A stretch of DNA of 64,000 nucleotides, taken from assembly GCA_951802425.1 (NCBI GenBank), contig OX637804.1, positions 310,001 through 374,000 of the forward strand. Reading direction: 5' to 3'. The position numbers and the translations under genes are program-made. The stretch is from Clavaria fumosa (taxonomy: Eukaryota > Basidiomycota > Agaricomycetes > Agaricales > Clavariaceae). This document shows positions 13,105-25,974 of this stretch, piece after piece. Position 1 is the first letter of the stretch, and the number at the start of each line of letters is the position of its first letter. The notes below the pieces were generated by a model that saw nothing but the letters and a program-made list of their open reading frames with translations, searched no databases and was not told where the DNA came from.

Positions 13105-15076
13105 TCAGACGGACTGCCGCTCCTTCTCCTGTACGCTCGGATCCGCACTCATCTTGTCGTACGGCTCCCTGTTGGCACCACTGCCGCTGCTAACCGCACC
13201 CATCTCATGCTTCGGGTTGATTTCTGCCTCGAGGCCAACATAATCGTATGCGAACTCGCCCATCTCGGCGTCGTCGATGCCAAGTATCTCAGCTTCAACG
13301 TCGGCGCGGAGACGGAGCCCCGGAATGTAATGCATCACCCAAAGGATGATGGTCTAATTGTTCGGAAGGAAATTAAGATCACCATGGAGATGGCAAGGGG
13401 AATCGCGACTCACGGTGACGACGAATGAGTAGCTGAGGCCTGCTGCTGAGTCGGCTGCCTGGTAGCCAAGCTGGATGTAATGGTGATCGAGCCAGCCTCC
13501 GGGAATCACAGTGATTCCGTCGGAGCCAGCAATGCTAGCTTGTGCGAAAAGACCAGTGAGGAGGTTGCCAACGATTCCGCCAACTGCGTGGGATGCGAAG
13601 ATCTAGGGGATGAGGGGATCCTTAAGCACAAGCCAAGGGAGGAGAGAATAAAGTGAGTCGACGTACATCGAGGGCATCATCGTACTTGAAGATGAACTTG
13701 AGCTGGGTAGCGAAGTTGCAAACTGTGCCAGCCGCAACGCCGAATAGAACGGAAGCAGCTGCGAGACGGCAAATCAGCCTCCAAGACAGTACCGACTGGT
13801 CCTTGCGCAATACTCACGAGCGCCGACGTAACCTGAGCCAGGGGTGATGGCAACGAGGCCAGCGATAGCGCCTGAACAGAAGCCCACGGCTGACCACTTC
13901 CTTTCGAGGCGCCAGTCCTAAAACGGCAAACAAAAGAATCAAAAAGAAAGTCCCGAGAAGAGGGAGAATTTAAGACAACGTACCCAGAACATCCAAGTGA
14001 GACCAGAAACGCTAGCAGCCAAGTTGGTGATAATGCACGCGTTGGCGGCGCGGTAGTTGGCAGCGAGGGCGCTGCCGCCGTTGAAGCCAAACCAGCCGAA
14101 CCACAGGAACACGGTGCCGAGAATGACGTAGCTGGTGTTGTTGGGCTTGTAGGCGAGACGGTCAGTGCCGTAGCCACGGCGTTTGCCAAGGTAGATGGAG
14201 ATGGCGAGGGCAGCAGTACCAGAGGAAATGTGGACGGGGGTACCGCCAGCGAAGTCGAGACCGCCGAGAAGCAACGCCCAGCCATTGGGGTTCCAGGTCC
14301 AGTTGGCTATTGGGTCATAGACGATAGTCGACCATATGAAAACGAAGACAAGGAGTGGGCCGAGACGACCGCGCTCTGCGACAGCACCGATGGCGATCAT
14401 AGGACTAGATAGGAAGAATAATGAGATTCACGTGATAACGGGGTGTGAGGAGGACATACGTGATAGCGGCGAACATGAGCTGGTAGATGCAGAAAACGAT
14501 GGAGGGGACCTTAGGGCTCCCGACCGAAGGCCGTTCGAGAACGCCCCTAAGCCCAAAGTACCCTAAAAAATGGGACTTGAGTCGGACGAAGCTAAGAAAA
14601 GGAGATGGAACGAGGTGACGTACTAAGGTCACCAATGAACTTGTTGCCAGTGTCGCTGAATGCTAGCGAGAATCCCCAGAAGAACCACTAGAGAGGGAAG
14701 GACGAACATGTGAGTGAGTTTCGTTTTCTGGGGGGGTTGAAAGGGCAGCATTACTTGGAAGGAGACGACGGCCACAGTCATCATACTGAGATATATCATG
14801 GAAAGGGCGTTCTTCCGCCGCAGTAGACCAGAGTAAAAGAAGCCGACGCCGGGCACCATGATCCAGACGAGGGCCATGGAGGCCAGCACCCAGGCGATGT
14901 CGCCTGGGTTGTAGACGAATGATTTGTCATTGGTTAGGTCTGTGCCCTTTATGCTTTGAGAATCTGAGAAGGGATGCCGAGGAAACCAAAGGCGACAAGT
15001 GACAGTGGGGATCAGAGATTGACTTGATGCGAGTGAGTGATATATTCTCACCTGGGTCGTATGTGACGTTGACCAT
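13105..15076 (-). CDS. ammonium transporter, Amt/MEP family
   Basis: Plasma-membrane channel-like ammonium permease. Nine exons read leftward: 15076-15052, 14963-14755, 14687-14624, 14562-14460, 14404-13984, 13917-13818, 13758-13667, 13602-13414 and 13353-13105, giving 483 residues, the usual size. Recognisable blocks are VPGVGFFYSGLLRRKNALSM near the N-terminus, GAVAERGRLGPLL, the Amt signature DFAGGTPVHISSGTAAL with the first pore histidine, FGWFGFNGGSALAAN, and DIFASHAVGGIVGNLLTG with the second pore histidine. The C-terminal tail is cytosolic and hydrophilic. All introns are GT-AG. Upstream GATA-type motifs suggest nitrogen control. Which MEP paralogue it is cannot be told. Confidence 0.95.
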
Positions 15077-15106
15077 TGTGTATGAGGAGGGACTGGCGCG
15101 AAGACG

Positions 15107-15140
<34 letters not shown>

Positions 15141-15412
15141 CGGGGAAGGGGGGGAAGAGGGTTAAGAGGTTAAAAAGGAGAGATAGAAGAGAGAGAAAAA
15201 AGAGGGGGGGGGGTGCGCGGTAGAGCGATGAGGTTGAAAGCGACAGCATTTTTAAAGGGCTAAGATAAGTAATATAAATTTCTTTGAAATAAAAAGCGTT
15301 CCGTGTGGTGCAGACTACTAAAAATAGAAGAGCATAATGATAAGGCATTGATGACCTAAGCTGTTATCGTCCAATCAGCGTCATTCATTTTCTTATCATA
15401 AAAAGCTGAAGG
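15077..15412 (-). promoter_or_regulatory. ammonium transporter promoter with GATA-factor sites
   Basis: Three HGATAR motifs are visible: AGATAAG at 15263-15269, TGATAAG at 15338-15344, and an inverted TGATAAG at 15392-15398. A CCAAT box lies at 15371-15375. Nitrogen-regulating GATA factors (AreA/Nit2 type) bind HGATAR, and fungal MEP genes are typical targets; the link here is inference. A (GAC)n/(GAT)n tract (15101-15145) lies in the probable 5' UTR. Confidence 0.55.
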
Positions 15413-15515
15413 AGAGAGAGAGAGAAAGAGAGACACGAAAGAGAAGAAAGGAGACCCGCTATCTCTCTCTCTATCCCTTTCATCTCTCTCTCTCTACTCT
15501 CATCTCTCTCATTTA
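15413..15515. repeat. GA-rich block followed by CT-rich block
   Basis: About 45 bases of (ga)n-type purine sequence at 15411-15455 are followed by about 45 bases of (ct)n-type pyrimidine sequence at 15467-15511. The two halves are roughly complementary, so the tract can fold back or form non-B DNA. Confidence 0.7.
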
Positions 15516-18500
15516 TTTCATATATTTTGTTTCGTACGAGACCAACAAATCGAAGATCTTTTTAGGCACCGTCGGCCCGGTGTGGTTTCTCTCTTCATCT
15601 CAACCTATCATATGGTTCCCTCTACGTCGACCATGCTGTTTACCCACACCGCCCTGCTCTCGACCCTGACGCCACACTCCCTTCAATAAGAAGCATGGTG
15701 GGCATACGTGTGGGGGGCGAGATGGAAATCGCGCGTGTGCTTCTATACTAGGCAACTTTTAAGAGAGCCACTACCGCACTCTCTCTTCACCCCCATGGGC
15801 GTCTCTGGTGCTGTGTGGGTGTTTTAACCTTTTCATATTACGTGGTCTACCCCCCAAACCTGGGCCAGTAACCCCAGTAAGCTCAGCTTCCTCAACATGG
15901 TAAACATCCAAAAAGCGTTGCTCGTTGTCAGCGTGGGCGCACTTTTGGTATTTATGGGATAGGCTTGGCACATGTCGCGTGATCAGCGAATCTGAATCCT
16001 AGTCTTCCCGCATGAAAATCTTCGGCGATAGAGGCAAACGGGAAATCTCTACTGAGCCCGAGCAAAAAAACCTCGCGGCGCCGTTGCTGTAACTCTGACC
16101 CGGGCCCTAAATTCATCACTCTTCGGATGCGGTGATAAATCTGTCCTCGTTTTTTCAAGCGGAATAACCAAGAACGCAAAGTAATACAGTATGGCTGTTC
16201 GATTCCTGCTGTCCCATTTATGAAGAGGTCAGGTGTTACTGTAAATCCACTCCTGTGCTCCACACTTATCAACCCACCCAGCCCCAAAAACACCAACGGG
16301 GAAAGTACGCGCGGACACGTCGGGCGTTCTCTTCACTATCTTCTCACGTCAATGCCCCCTTTGGCGCCTGTCTTCTGCCGCTCACCACACACGCGTGCAA
16401 AGTAAATGTGCATGCATGCACCACCGACGATCCACTTGACCGTGTAATTTTTTTCTTTCCCTCTCTTCCCGCACCACAAGCAGACGACCGAATGGGCTAC
16501 TTTGCCCTATTATCCCATGCTGTACCCGTTCACACGCTCGAGGCTCTTGCTGTCCTTGCGGCAGCATGCACACCCCGGCCGTGCGGATGTCGACAGGCGT
16601 CGACAAGCGTTTGACGTCGCCACAGACGACTGACTTTCCCGCCGCTCGAGACATTCTCCTGAAGCACCTCCGCTTGTCCCCGTTCCCCCTCCTATCCGGA
16701 GTAACACGGCAAAGTGATCCCGCGTTGTCATTTGCAGTACCAGCGTGGTCGCTTGCCTGACGCATATGGTCGACCAGCTCGCGTGGCTCGCGTGCTATGC
16801 CAAAAAGCGAAACAGCCCTCTCTCCCTTTCGACGATTAGCTATCATAAAGGGTTATCTCGGAGTGGTGAACAAACAAATCACCGATACCGTCTTTCTCTC
16901 TCTCTTTACCATTGATCCAGCCATAATACATACGCCTGTACCTAGATACCGTCCCCGTCCCCGTCCCCGCGTCGCCCTTACTATTTAGTCACTAGTCACT
17001 ATCCTTGCCTTAGTACGGCAAGTGTGAGCTTGGCAAGCACGCACCGCCTTCCTTTTTAATTTTACGACGCTGCTACAGTTATCATCATGTGCTTACATTT
17101 GAGCTTGAGCTTTTGAAACATGCTCAAATGCTCAATATCCCCGCCCATGATGATATCAAACAGTAATGGCGATGCACGGTGAGCCGTATGCTCACATTCG
17201 GCGAATATTCAACCGAGGGAAACCCGCAAGGATGATCTAACAAGCAAGAGATAACCATTTCAATATGATGAATCCACACTTCCATGATACAGTACGGTAA
17301 AAAATTATTATCATTATCATTACTATTTCTATAAGCACCGTATTAGACGCCTATGGATATTTCGTGAATGATGTCAACGTTACTCAGCTGAGCGCTGAAT
17401 GCCAGCAGATGATCCGTGGCCAATGACGTCCTTTGATAGCGGTTAAGCGAGGGTCCATGCGTCCATGGGAAGTTGGTGGCGTGCGCAGTCTGTAAAGTCA
17501 TGCCCCGTCCACTGTCTTAGTGAAGAAGGCTGTGGGCGGTGACAGCCTTTGGGGGTCTTCAGTCATTCCAGTGCATGATATAGCTGGAGATGATGGGGGC
17601 TGTCCCACTCTCACAGCTCGTGTGATGGAGAGAGAGAGAGAGAGAGAGGCGGCCCCCAGTCACTGGCAAGCGCCGGTTAAGCACCTTGGTCACTCCCACC
17701 TCATATCCGCCTGGACTTCCGAGAGTATGCTTCCTCTCACAACACACGGCGTCTGCGTCGCCGCGGTGCCCCCCCCCCCCCCGGCGGGACATGTCCAGAC
17801 GCGCGTGTGTGTCCTCGCGACGAGCGTCTGTTGGGGGGTGATATTGGTCGCCCACGGGCTTACGCACCCGATGACCACCCGCGGCGGCTAGGTATCAGAG
17901 GCGAATGAGTCAGCCGACGCCTTCTCGTCTTTAGGTCGGGGGGACAAGGTCCGGACGACGAGCTTCGGGTGGGATCTGGGGGGGTTCTGACGGAGGTGGC
18001 ACTAGACCGGCGTGGGCGTGAGCGCCCCAGAAGGCCATTTGAAGGACGAGCCTGTGCGCGCCGCGTTGGGTCCACCAATGCAGGTCATGGAACCCTTTCC
18101 CCCCAGACTATGAAATGTGGCCAGCGATTGTGCAGCCTCGATGGGGTCGGCGATGTGGTAGAAGAGGTCGTGGACTCGCAAAACCTGGGAGCAAACAGCC
18201 GTGCAAATGCCTCGCGCACTAGCCAGGACAAGCTGCGGGTGGTTTGTTGACCAAGTCAGCGTCACGATGTGGTCGAGGAACAACATGCCTGGTAGACATC
18301 GCCCAGTTCATAAAACCGCGCCAGGCCAGGCCAGTGAAGTAACAAGTAGTCAAATGAAGCCATTCATTGAAGCAGTTCGAGGCCAACGGTCTTGCGGATC
18401 ACTCGGCCTTCAGACTAGCCATCCAGTGCTGTATCCTCGCATGTCAAGCATGATCATGAGCGCTGCCGCATCTAGCATTGCAGGGAGCACGTCGAAAAAG

Positions 18501-18730
18501 ATTCGCATGCGACACTGGAAATAGCGGTAGCAGCCAACATTATAGTCGTCTCCTCGTCCTGCTGATGGAGTCAGTGTCAGGCTGGCCTTCTTTCGAAGTT
18601 CCCAGCAAAGGCGCAACGACATGCGACATTATGAGGAATTAACAAGAGGTTGAGCATGACTATGGTGTGGACATCCGAAACTATTCAAACACTTTTCCGC
18701 AACAGCAGTCTGGGTTTCCATCCCGTTTCA
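15516..18730. other. long intergenic region, no gene called
   Basis: It holds simple sequence: (cgtccc)n near 16950, a 21-base (ga)n at 17628-17649 and a C14 run at 17769-17782. Minus-strand frames at 18622-18410 and 18286-18002 have near-normal composition (one contains RIFFDVLPAMLDAAALMIML, possibly a membrane span), but they are short, unconnected and match no family I recognise. They may be a decayed gene. Confidence 0.4.
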
Positions 18731-21256
18731 TCACTCTGCCTTGACCCGCCATAAAACAGCGGCTGCTGCCACTCCAAGTACTATGACACCGACCGCTGTA
18801 CTTACGTTCCGTAAATGCTTGTATGACAAGGAATAAGTCGCTGGCTCAAGCGGGGAACAATGTAATGATACGTACCATATCCGAGATCTGTTGGTTATTC
18901 GCAGTGAGGCTTTTCTCTCCTGGGCTTGCATTTGTACTTGCTGAACTGGCCACCGAGTCCGTCGTGCTGTCACCTAGCCTGACACTTGCATCGGGAGTGA
19001 TGGGGAAGACACAGCGTTTGCTGTTGTCCGAGGTCCCTTGGTCGGGCGGCATAGAAGATTCCCCTGCTTCTTCTATCTCGGAGATCATGGTTGCACTCGT
19101 CGCTGGGCTAGCACTACGGACACGGCCACGCGATCCGGACTTCGAGCTCCGCCCTCTTCTCCTTCGTCTCGAAGTACTGGAATCGCTGGATAAGCTGCGC
19201 GGACTGGGCGGAGTGACAAGGCCACCTTTGACGTCCCCGTTCGCCAAGAGCGGTGACATAGCTAAAGGAGCGACGGCTTTCGTCAATGAGCGGAATGAAT
19301 GCACCTCCTGTATATCAACCTCCAGCACCTTCAGCTTCGCATCGAATTCATCCCGCGCTCGACTGAGGCGTTCGCGTTCTTCCTTCCATTCGAGCCGGAA
19401 AGATGACCATTGACCCTCCACGGATTTTTGGAATGAGGCTAAAAGTTGCATAAGGTTTTCTCGGTCGGAGTCACGTGGAGCTTCTGCAGCGGGAGCAGCA
19501 GTTGGAGACGATATTGAGCTCTGATGATGAATCGAAGTCGACACGTTATGAACAAGTCCTTCCAGCTGTTCTATCTTTTCCTCGAGAGCCTTGATTGTTC
19601 CTTGTGCTTCTGTATGCTGAGCTTGGAGCGTGCTGCTGAGCTCAAGAGCGGATTCGAGTCGGCTAGAGAGAGCACTCAGACGTTGATTGAGTTCGTCAAA
19701 TGCAACGGAGGACGTGGGTGAATGGGGTTGGGAAATCTTCGGTCTGGTGAGCGGAATACGGAAGTCGAGACCTAACGAGGATGGTTCAGGTGTACGCGGT
19801 CGACCCAGCGCGTCTCGCCTTTTTTGTCGCCCTTCATCATTCTCATCGACTTCGATGTCCTCCAATTTTTCATCCTGTGGGAAAGACGACGAAAAGGTCC
19901 CGGACGTGCTCTCATCGAGCCGATCCTCTTCCTCCTCTTGAACGCTCTCCAATCGGGTTATAGTATTGATGCTTCTGCCGTCATCCTCCAAAACTGCGTC
20001 ATCTTCGCTTTCCTCGCTAACTCCGCAGTCGCCGTCCGTGCGCATTGACTCGACTGCTTCCTTGAGGATGCTGAGTCCTATTTTAACTGCTTCGTGCTCC
20101 TTCAGGACACCTTCAAGCGCACAGATCTTGTCGTGCTGAGACGCGAGGGAAGATTGAGTAGCTTGGAGTTGGGATTGCAAACTGGCAAGAGCGGCAAAGG
20201 GGGTAGTTAAAGATGCGCCTTGGGGCGTCGACTTGGTGGGAGGGGGCTCTGTTTGAAGCGGGGGTATTGTAGGTCGAACGGAAGGCAGCGCTTGGGGGTA
20301 AGGCGGAGGATTCTGAGTCTAACACACAATGTCAATATGCGTTCCAAGCCACACGGATGAATTCATCACGTTTCCACTGAGCACATCACCAATCTCGCTG
20401 ATAGCACCGGTGAGATTGTTCAACTCGGCGCTGGTATCTCGACTCTTCTGCAGCTCACCCTGAAGCCGACTCAAAATGTGATCGACGGTCAATCCAGACT
20501 TCGAGCTGCCGGGCGGTCGCATCGAACCGCCCATGCCGCCGAGCTGTGGTTGGGTTGGAGGGCGTCGTCCGCCCTGAAATCCGAACACCGGTTGATGAAA
20601 GTTCGACGGGCCAGAAGGGGAAAGCGATGTCTGCGAGAGGGATGCGGATGAGGATTGCTGTGCCTGCTGCTGCTGCGCTTCTGCCCGTGCTGCCATCTGT
20701 ACGTCTTGTTCAGACAAGACACAGACCACACGAGCGGCGACTTTGTGATGGATGATAGTCTTATTATCTTCGCCGACGATGTCGATGCCAAATTCCTACA
20801 AGGACGACTTGAGCCAGAGTTCAGGAAAACAGTCAGTCGCAACGCACGACTATGTCATCTGATTTAAGTTCTGTCGGCTCAGATTCAAAACCTTCCGCAC
20901 TAAGACGTTCACCATTGATGAAGGTGCCGTTAGAGCTTTTGACGTCTTTGATGAAGATCTGCCCCAAGCAATATCAATATTCAGCCTCTTACAGATCTCA
21001 AGACATCTAGGCTTACTTTACCGTTCTCCTCCCAGACTTCTGCGTGCTGACGACTCAGAACCTTTGAGTCAAAGTAACCGTTCCGCTCGGCGGGCACTGT
21101 CTTTGCATTGGTCTGCCTGCCGATTTTTACGCGTTGCGAATTATGGAGGAGGATGTGCTTTGGGACGAAAGAGGCATTGAGAGGGTACAGGTATAAAGCC
21201 GGAAAAGCAGCGTTGACGTGGGATTGCGAGCTGGAGAAGACCACTGGCGCTGGCAT
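18731..21256 (-). CDS. FHA-domain coiled-coil protein with C-terminal anchor (SLMAP/Far9/Far10-like)
   Basis: Five exons read leftward: 21256-21017, 20958-20851, 20795-20370, 20318-18876 and 18817-18731, giving 767 residues. The FHA domain is near residues 25-130 with all key phosphothreonine-binding signatures: IGR at 45-47, SRQHAEVW at 68-75 and [13 protein letters not shown] at about 87-99. A Q/S-rich linker follows, then long coiled-coil segments with heptad character ([20 protein letters not shown]) and an Arg/Ser-rich stretch. The last exon encodes one hydrophobic segment, [19 protein letters not shown], ending five residues before the stop: a tail anchor. FHA, coiled coil and tail anchor is the layout of SLMAP in animals and Far9/Far10 in yeast, subunits of STRIPAK. 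That assignment is by architecture. An in-frame upstream ATG at 21304 is an alternative start. Confidence 0.85.
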
Positions 21257-21401
21257 CGTTGAGGTCGTTCGTTGAGGGCGAGAGCGAAACAAACATGTGC
21301 ACACACACCGGACAGCGCTCCGGCGCTTGTCCGCTTGTTTGGTCTTGCTTATATCCCTGTCGCGTTACAGCGCCGCAGTGAACAGCGCGTCGCCTACCAC
21401 A
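21257..21401. promoter_or_regulatory. short bidirectional promoter
   Basis: Only 145 bp separate the ATG of the FHA gene (-) from the ATG of CCT3 (+). No TATA box is evident. Confidence 0.6.
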
Positions 21402-23501
21402 ATGGCCAACCAGACTCCCGTCTTCGTCATGAGTGCGCACATTGTATGTTTGTTGAGGGATACTGACTCACCCCGTGCTTTAGGCTCTGCCCCAGAGCGG
21501 CAGTCGGGCAGGAAAGCCCAAATATCCAACGTGAATGCGGCCAAGGTACAAGCTCATCTCTTCAGATTCCATTCCCTTTTTACCTTTCTAATCCACTAGA
21601 CGGTCGCGGATGTCATAAAAACGTGTTTAGGGCCGAAAGCTATGTTGAAGATGATCCTCGATCCGATGGGCGGCATTTTGTAGGCCTCTTTGCGTTAGCC
21701 TACTACCTTAACGTTTTGACCTCTAAGGGCCTGTCAGGTTGACAAATGACGGGAATGCTATCCTCAGAGAGATCGATGTAGCTCATCCTGCCGCGAAGAA
21801 CATGATTGAACTGAGCCGCACACAGGACGAAGAGTGTGGCGACGGAACCACCAGTGTCATTCTGTTGGGTGGGTCGGGCCAACTCCCTACGATCGTTCCC
21901 ACCAATTACTGACGCCTCACAGCCGGTGAAATCCTTGCCCGGTCATCAGCCCAGCTCGAACGCAACGTCCATCCGATCGTGATATTGTCTGCCTATCACA
22001 AAGCTCTCAAGGAGGCGCTTGAAACCGTAACTCGTATATCTACGCCTATTGACATCTCTAACGACGACGAAATGCTGTCCATGATCAAGAGTTCAATTGG
22101 TACAAAATTCGTCACGCGTTGGTCAGATCTTATGTGCCGGCTCGCCTTGAAAGCCGTTCGAACCGTTGCGCATGATAATGATGGAATAAATTCTGTGGAC
22201 ATCAAACGGTATGCAAGGTTTGAGAAGATTCCAGGAGGCGAAATAGAAGACAGTCAAGTGTTCAATGGAGTCATACTGAACAAAGACGTTACGCATCCCA
22301 ATATGAGAAGAAGAATCATCAAACCCCGGATTGTCTTGCTTGATTGTTCCCTCGAGTACAAGAAAGGAGAGAGCCAGACGAATATGGAGTTTTCAAAAGA
22401 GTTGGATTGGCAAAGGGCTCAGGACATTGAGGAAGAGCAGGTCAAGGCCATGGTTCATCGAATTCTTGCATTCAAACCGGATCTGGTTCTTACCGAGAAA
22501 GGGATCTCCGGTATTTCCTTGTTCGTTACCGTCGCCGCACGAAATGTCTGATTTTTTGCAGATGTTGCTCAAGCAGTCTTTGAAAGGGCCAACGTGTCTT
22601 GTATACGACGAGTTCGTAAATCGGACAACAATCGGATCGCCTTAGCCGTAGGCGCAACGATTGTCAATCGTTCGGAAGACATGCGCGAAAGCGACGTCGG
22701 TACCCAATGTGGTCTGTTCAATGTCACAAAGATTGGTGATGAGTGCGCTTGAAATGTCTTCACACTCAGGATACTCGTGACGCTCCTTCAGATACTTCGC
22801 TTTCCTGACAGAATGCACGGCACCAAAAGCCTGTACAATCCTTCTACGGGGACCGTCTAAAGATATTCTCAACGAGATAGAGCGTAATCTTGTGGACGCC
22901 ATGTCCGTTGCGCGGAACTTGGTTCTGAATCCTTCCGTAGTCCCTGGCGGTGGAGCGACTGAGATGGCTATCGGCGTGACGCTGCACGCGAAGGCGAGAA
23001 ATCTCACCGGGACAGAATCAGGACCTTACAGGGCTGTGGCCGACGCAGTGGAAGTGATACCGAGGACGCTGGTGCAGAACGCCGGAGGTAATAGCTTGCG
23101 AGCTCTTGCAGAATTGAGGGTACGTCAATACCCATTTCTGTGATCCAGATCTTGATCATCCGAAGGCTAAACACGCGCTTGGAGATCATTCTTGGGGAGT
23201 GAACGGGGATACTGGAGGAATTGTTGATATGAAGGCGTATGGCTTGTATGAGCCTACTAGCGTCAAGGTTCGTTGTTGATATGATTCTCCCTTGTCTGGT
23301 CAGCATCCATGCCAGCACGCAGGTCCAGACATTGAAAACGGCCATCGAGGTATGATGCTTTCTCACTACCAAATACTAAATTCTGAGTACCACGTACAGG
23401 CCGCCCGCATGCTATTGAGAGTTGACGATGTGGTGCATGCGATACATAAAGAAAGGCAGCAAGAAGCCTCAGTCCCGTCGGAGGAGATGGAGGGACTTTG
23501 A
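21402..23501 (+). CDS. CCT3: T-complex protein 1 subunit gamma (CCT3)
   Basis: One of eight subunits of the cytosolic chaperonin TRiC/CCT, which folds actin, tubulin and other proteins using ATP. Ten exons: 21402-21432, 21484-21545, 21600-21679, 21738-21868, 21923-22510, 22562-22742, 22792-23119, 23166-23267, 23323-23349 and 23400-23501, giving 543 residues. All introns are short (45-58 bp). Diagnostic blocks are [38 protein letters not shown], the ATP motif [24 protein letters not shown] and [24 protein letters not shown] at the start and the [15 protein letters not shown] tail fit the gamma subunit better than the others. No lesion is seen. It is divergent from the FHA gene. Confidence 0.95.
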
Positions 23502-24304
23502 AGATATAATCAGAACGGACGTTGATCATGTAGTTGTGAACCGATGGCTAAATAATGCAGCTGGGATAAAATAGAACTACTGTAGCATTAACGACGCCAT
23601 GACCATGATCTATAGTGGGGAACATTGTCGTAATTCCCTTGCTTGCAAGGGTTCTTACCGCCCTATAATTCGTGTTTACTATTAACCAACCTGCCACACA
23701 AGTACATACATTGCCAAACAAGACTGTGTGACATGTTGTGCATCCGATGTGACTCCATCGCATATCTACCTTTCTTTATCCTGTTGACAAATGTCCCTGG
23801 TCTGGGGGTCAAGCCTCCCTAGCCAGTCATCCTCTGAACAAAGCCATCTGATGAGATATTTTGAATGGCTTGTTGTTGAAATCTCACAGTAGTCATATTG
23901 TTGCATGACTGGAACTGTGCAAGAGTGCCACATATAAGTTGAAGAGGCTTAGGGTCCCAGAAGGTGGAGACCAAAGTTGATGATAATGTGTGGGATTGTT
24001 TAACCTTGTGCTCAATAATCTGTGAATGCATATGCTGCTGTTAGTGGATGCTGCACCACTTGACAAACTGTTTTATTCCCAACTGCAACCCCAATCCTGT
24101 AACTTGTTGATGCTGCCTCAATCAGAATGACAGATTCTCCTAGCCCATCCAGCTGTGATGCTTGTGTTTGCTTGAGTTTGACCAGAATATATGCTGGAAG
24201 GTATTTCAATTGGATGATAGACTCATTGCAGAATGGAGGCTCTTCAGGGGAGAATGATGTCTGTGATTTCCCCTTGGGCACCATTGACAATGTCCAGGTC
24301 TGTT
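23502..24304. other. 3' flank of CCT3, no gene seen
   Basis: AT-rich sequence. A minus-strand frame at 24290-24012 (92 codons) has no recognisable domain. The 5 bases before the next LTR are ctgtt. Confidence 0.4.
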
Positions 24305-24530
24305 TGTAAGGCTATAGGCCTTTTCTGTTCTTGTATTACATAATCTACATACCATATTAGTCTACTGGCATAGCCGCTTAGGCTAAGCTTACGTCAGTGG
24401 CCCTCTGGAGGGCCACTCACCTATATATACCGTGTCACAACTGTACACAGAGGGTAGATCCCTCTACATAGAACTACAACACTCAATATACTGTTGAGTC
24501 CAGTTCTTTTGAGGGATAGAGAGTCTTACA
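24305..24530 (+). repeat. 5' LTR of element D
   Basis: It runs TGTAAGGC to TCTTACA, 226 bp, with a TATA-like ctatatatacc at 24421-24431. It matches the inverse copy at 5113-5338 and the truncated copy at 52299. Confidence 0.9.
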
Positions 24531-24568
24531 ACTTTTTTGAACCTTCAACACAATGAGTGTGGTTAAAA

Positions 24569-25974
24569 ATGGGTCACCCCCATATAGCCGCACAGAAAAA
24601 GCACAACAGAAAGGGAGGAGAGACTCCTCCCTTGGTAGGACCTCTGTGCGACACAGGCATCGTGCAGCCAGAGGGAATAGGACCCTCTGTCAAGCCCAGC
24701 AGTGAACCCCCGCTAAGGGCTGACGTGGCGTCACTGGCCCCTGACAATGGCGTTAGGTCCAAAACACCGTTGACACGTGGCAATCGCCACGAGGAGGGCG
24801 CCACAACATGCCAAGTCACTGGTGAGGTGCCATCATTTGAGAAGGCCAGGCCTTCAAAAGGAAAGGGCAGGGAGCCCTTAGAAACCCATGAGAGGTGGCC
24901 GCAAGAGCAGTCAAGCTCACGGGCTCCCTCCAATATTGGAGACGAGCCCACAGCGATAGCGCGAGCTAACACTGTAGCCGAGAGGCTCTTGGACATTCAG
25001 GCGGAACTCTCCTGCCAGGACGAAGAGTTTGAGGCTCTTGTAAGGGCAATGAAAAATCGCCAAGCCACTATTCGGCAACGGCTAAGTGAGGAAGCTACCC
25101 ATGTTAGGCGGGTGTTGGACTTGCTAGATGAGCAGGGAACCACGCTAGCAGCTCCCTTACAGCAGCAATGCCGTGAATCGTTGGAACCTGAGGTAGGGCT
25201 TGCCCCACCGAGTCAGGCGCTCTTAGGTAGCCCCGGAAGCCAGATGGTCAGCACCAGCTGACTGCGAGGAGGGGTGGCAAAGGGAGAACCATGTGGACGG
25301 TTCTTGAACCCCTGGCAAACCAGGAATGGAGGGCAGCAGCCCTTGAGAAACAGCGGGGCCAGAGCCACAGCCTATGTTGTGCTACCCACAGCTGGGTCAG
25401 CGAGAGCCAATGGGCTGGATGGGCCTGTTCGGATGGATGGAACTGCCCCAGAAGGAGCAGGAGATTACTCAGGAAGTATCCCTGAGTTCTACAAACTACC
25501 AGAGCGATGTATTACATTGCTACCTCATGATGATATGAGACAAAACCTCGCTATTGCCTGAGGCAATAGCTGAGATTAAGGGGATTAAGATTGACCCCCC
25601 TGAGCTTTATGATGGACAAGATGACCTTGTCGTCCTGGGAAAGGTGGCTCGATGGCCTCCTTAATTATTTCTACTTCTATAGAGTAGTCGGCCTGCAGTT
25701 GGAGCACCAACGTGTTATGCTAGTGGGGTCGCACTTAAGCAGAATAGCTGCTACTTGGTATACCCAAGAAGTAACGGGTCTATCCCATGCCCCTCGAAGG
25801 TGGACCTTTGAGGAATTGATAACTGCTATGTTTAAGTGGTTCCTGACTGAGGTAATGGCCCAGAAGGCAGTGGATGCCTTCTATCAGGTGAAGTTTACAA
25901 AGGCGAAGGGTGCCTTGGGATTCTGGAACGAACTGGTCCAGGTGGCAGAGAGAATGCTCACCCCAACTGGATAA
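24569..25974 (+). pseudogene. element D gag
   Basis: The ATG at 24569 opens a frame starting MGHPHIAAQKKHNRKGGETP. A helical region follows near residues 140-200 (LLDIQAELSCQDEEFEAL). A TGA at 25259 interrupts the frame, which resumes in the same phase to 25561. After a frameshift the capsid-like part is seen: PPELYDGQDD, then WLDGLLNYFYFYRVVG and RIAATWYTQEV. The end is truncated into the protease, and no zinc knuckle remains. At least three lesions make it non-functional. Confidence 0.8.

Noticed and set aside
15771..18730. Many short ORFs between the transporter and the FHA gene
   Set aside because: No domain, no consistent splice structure, and interspersed simple repeats; a decayed gene near 18.0-18.6 kb cannot be excluded.
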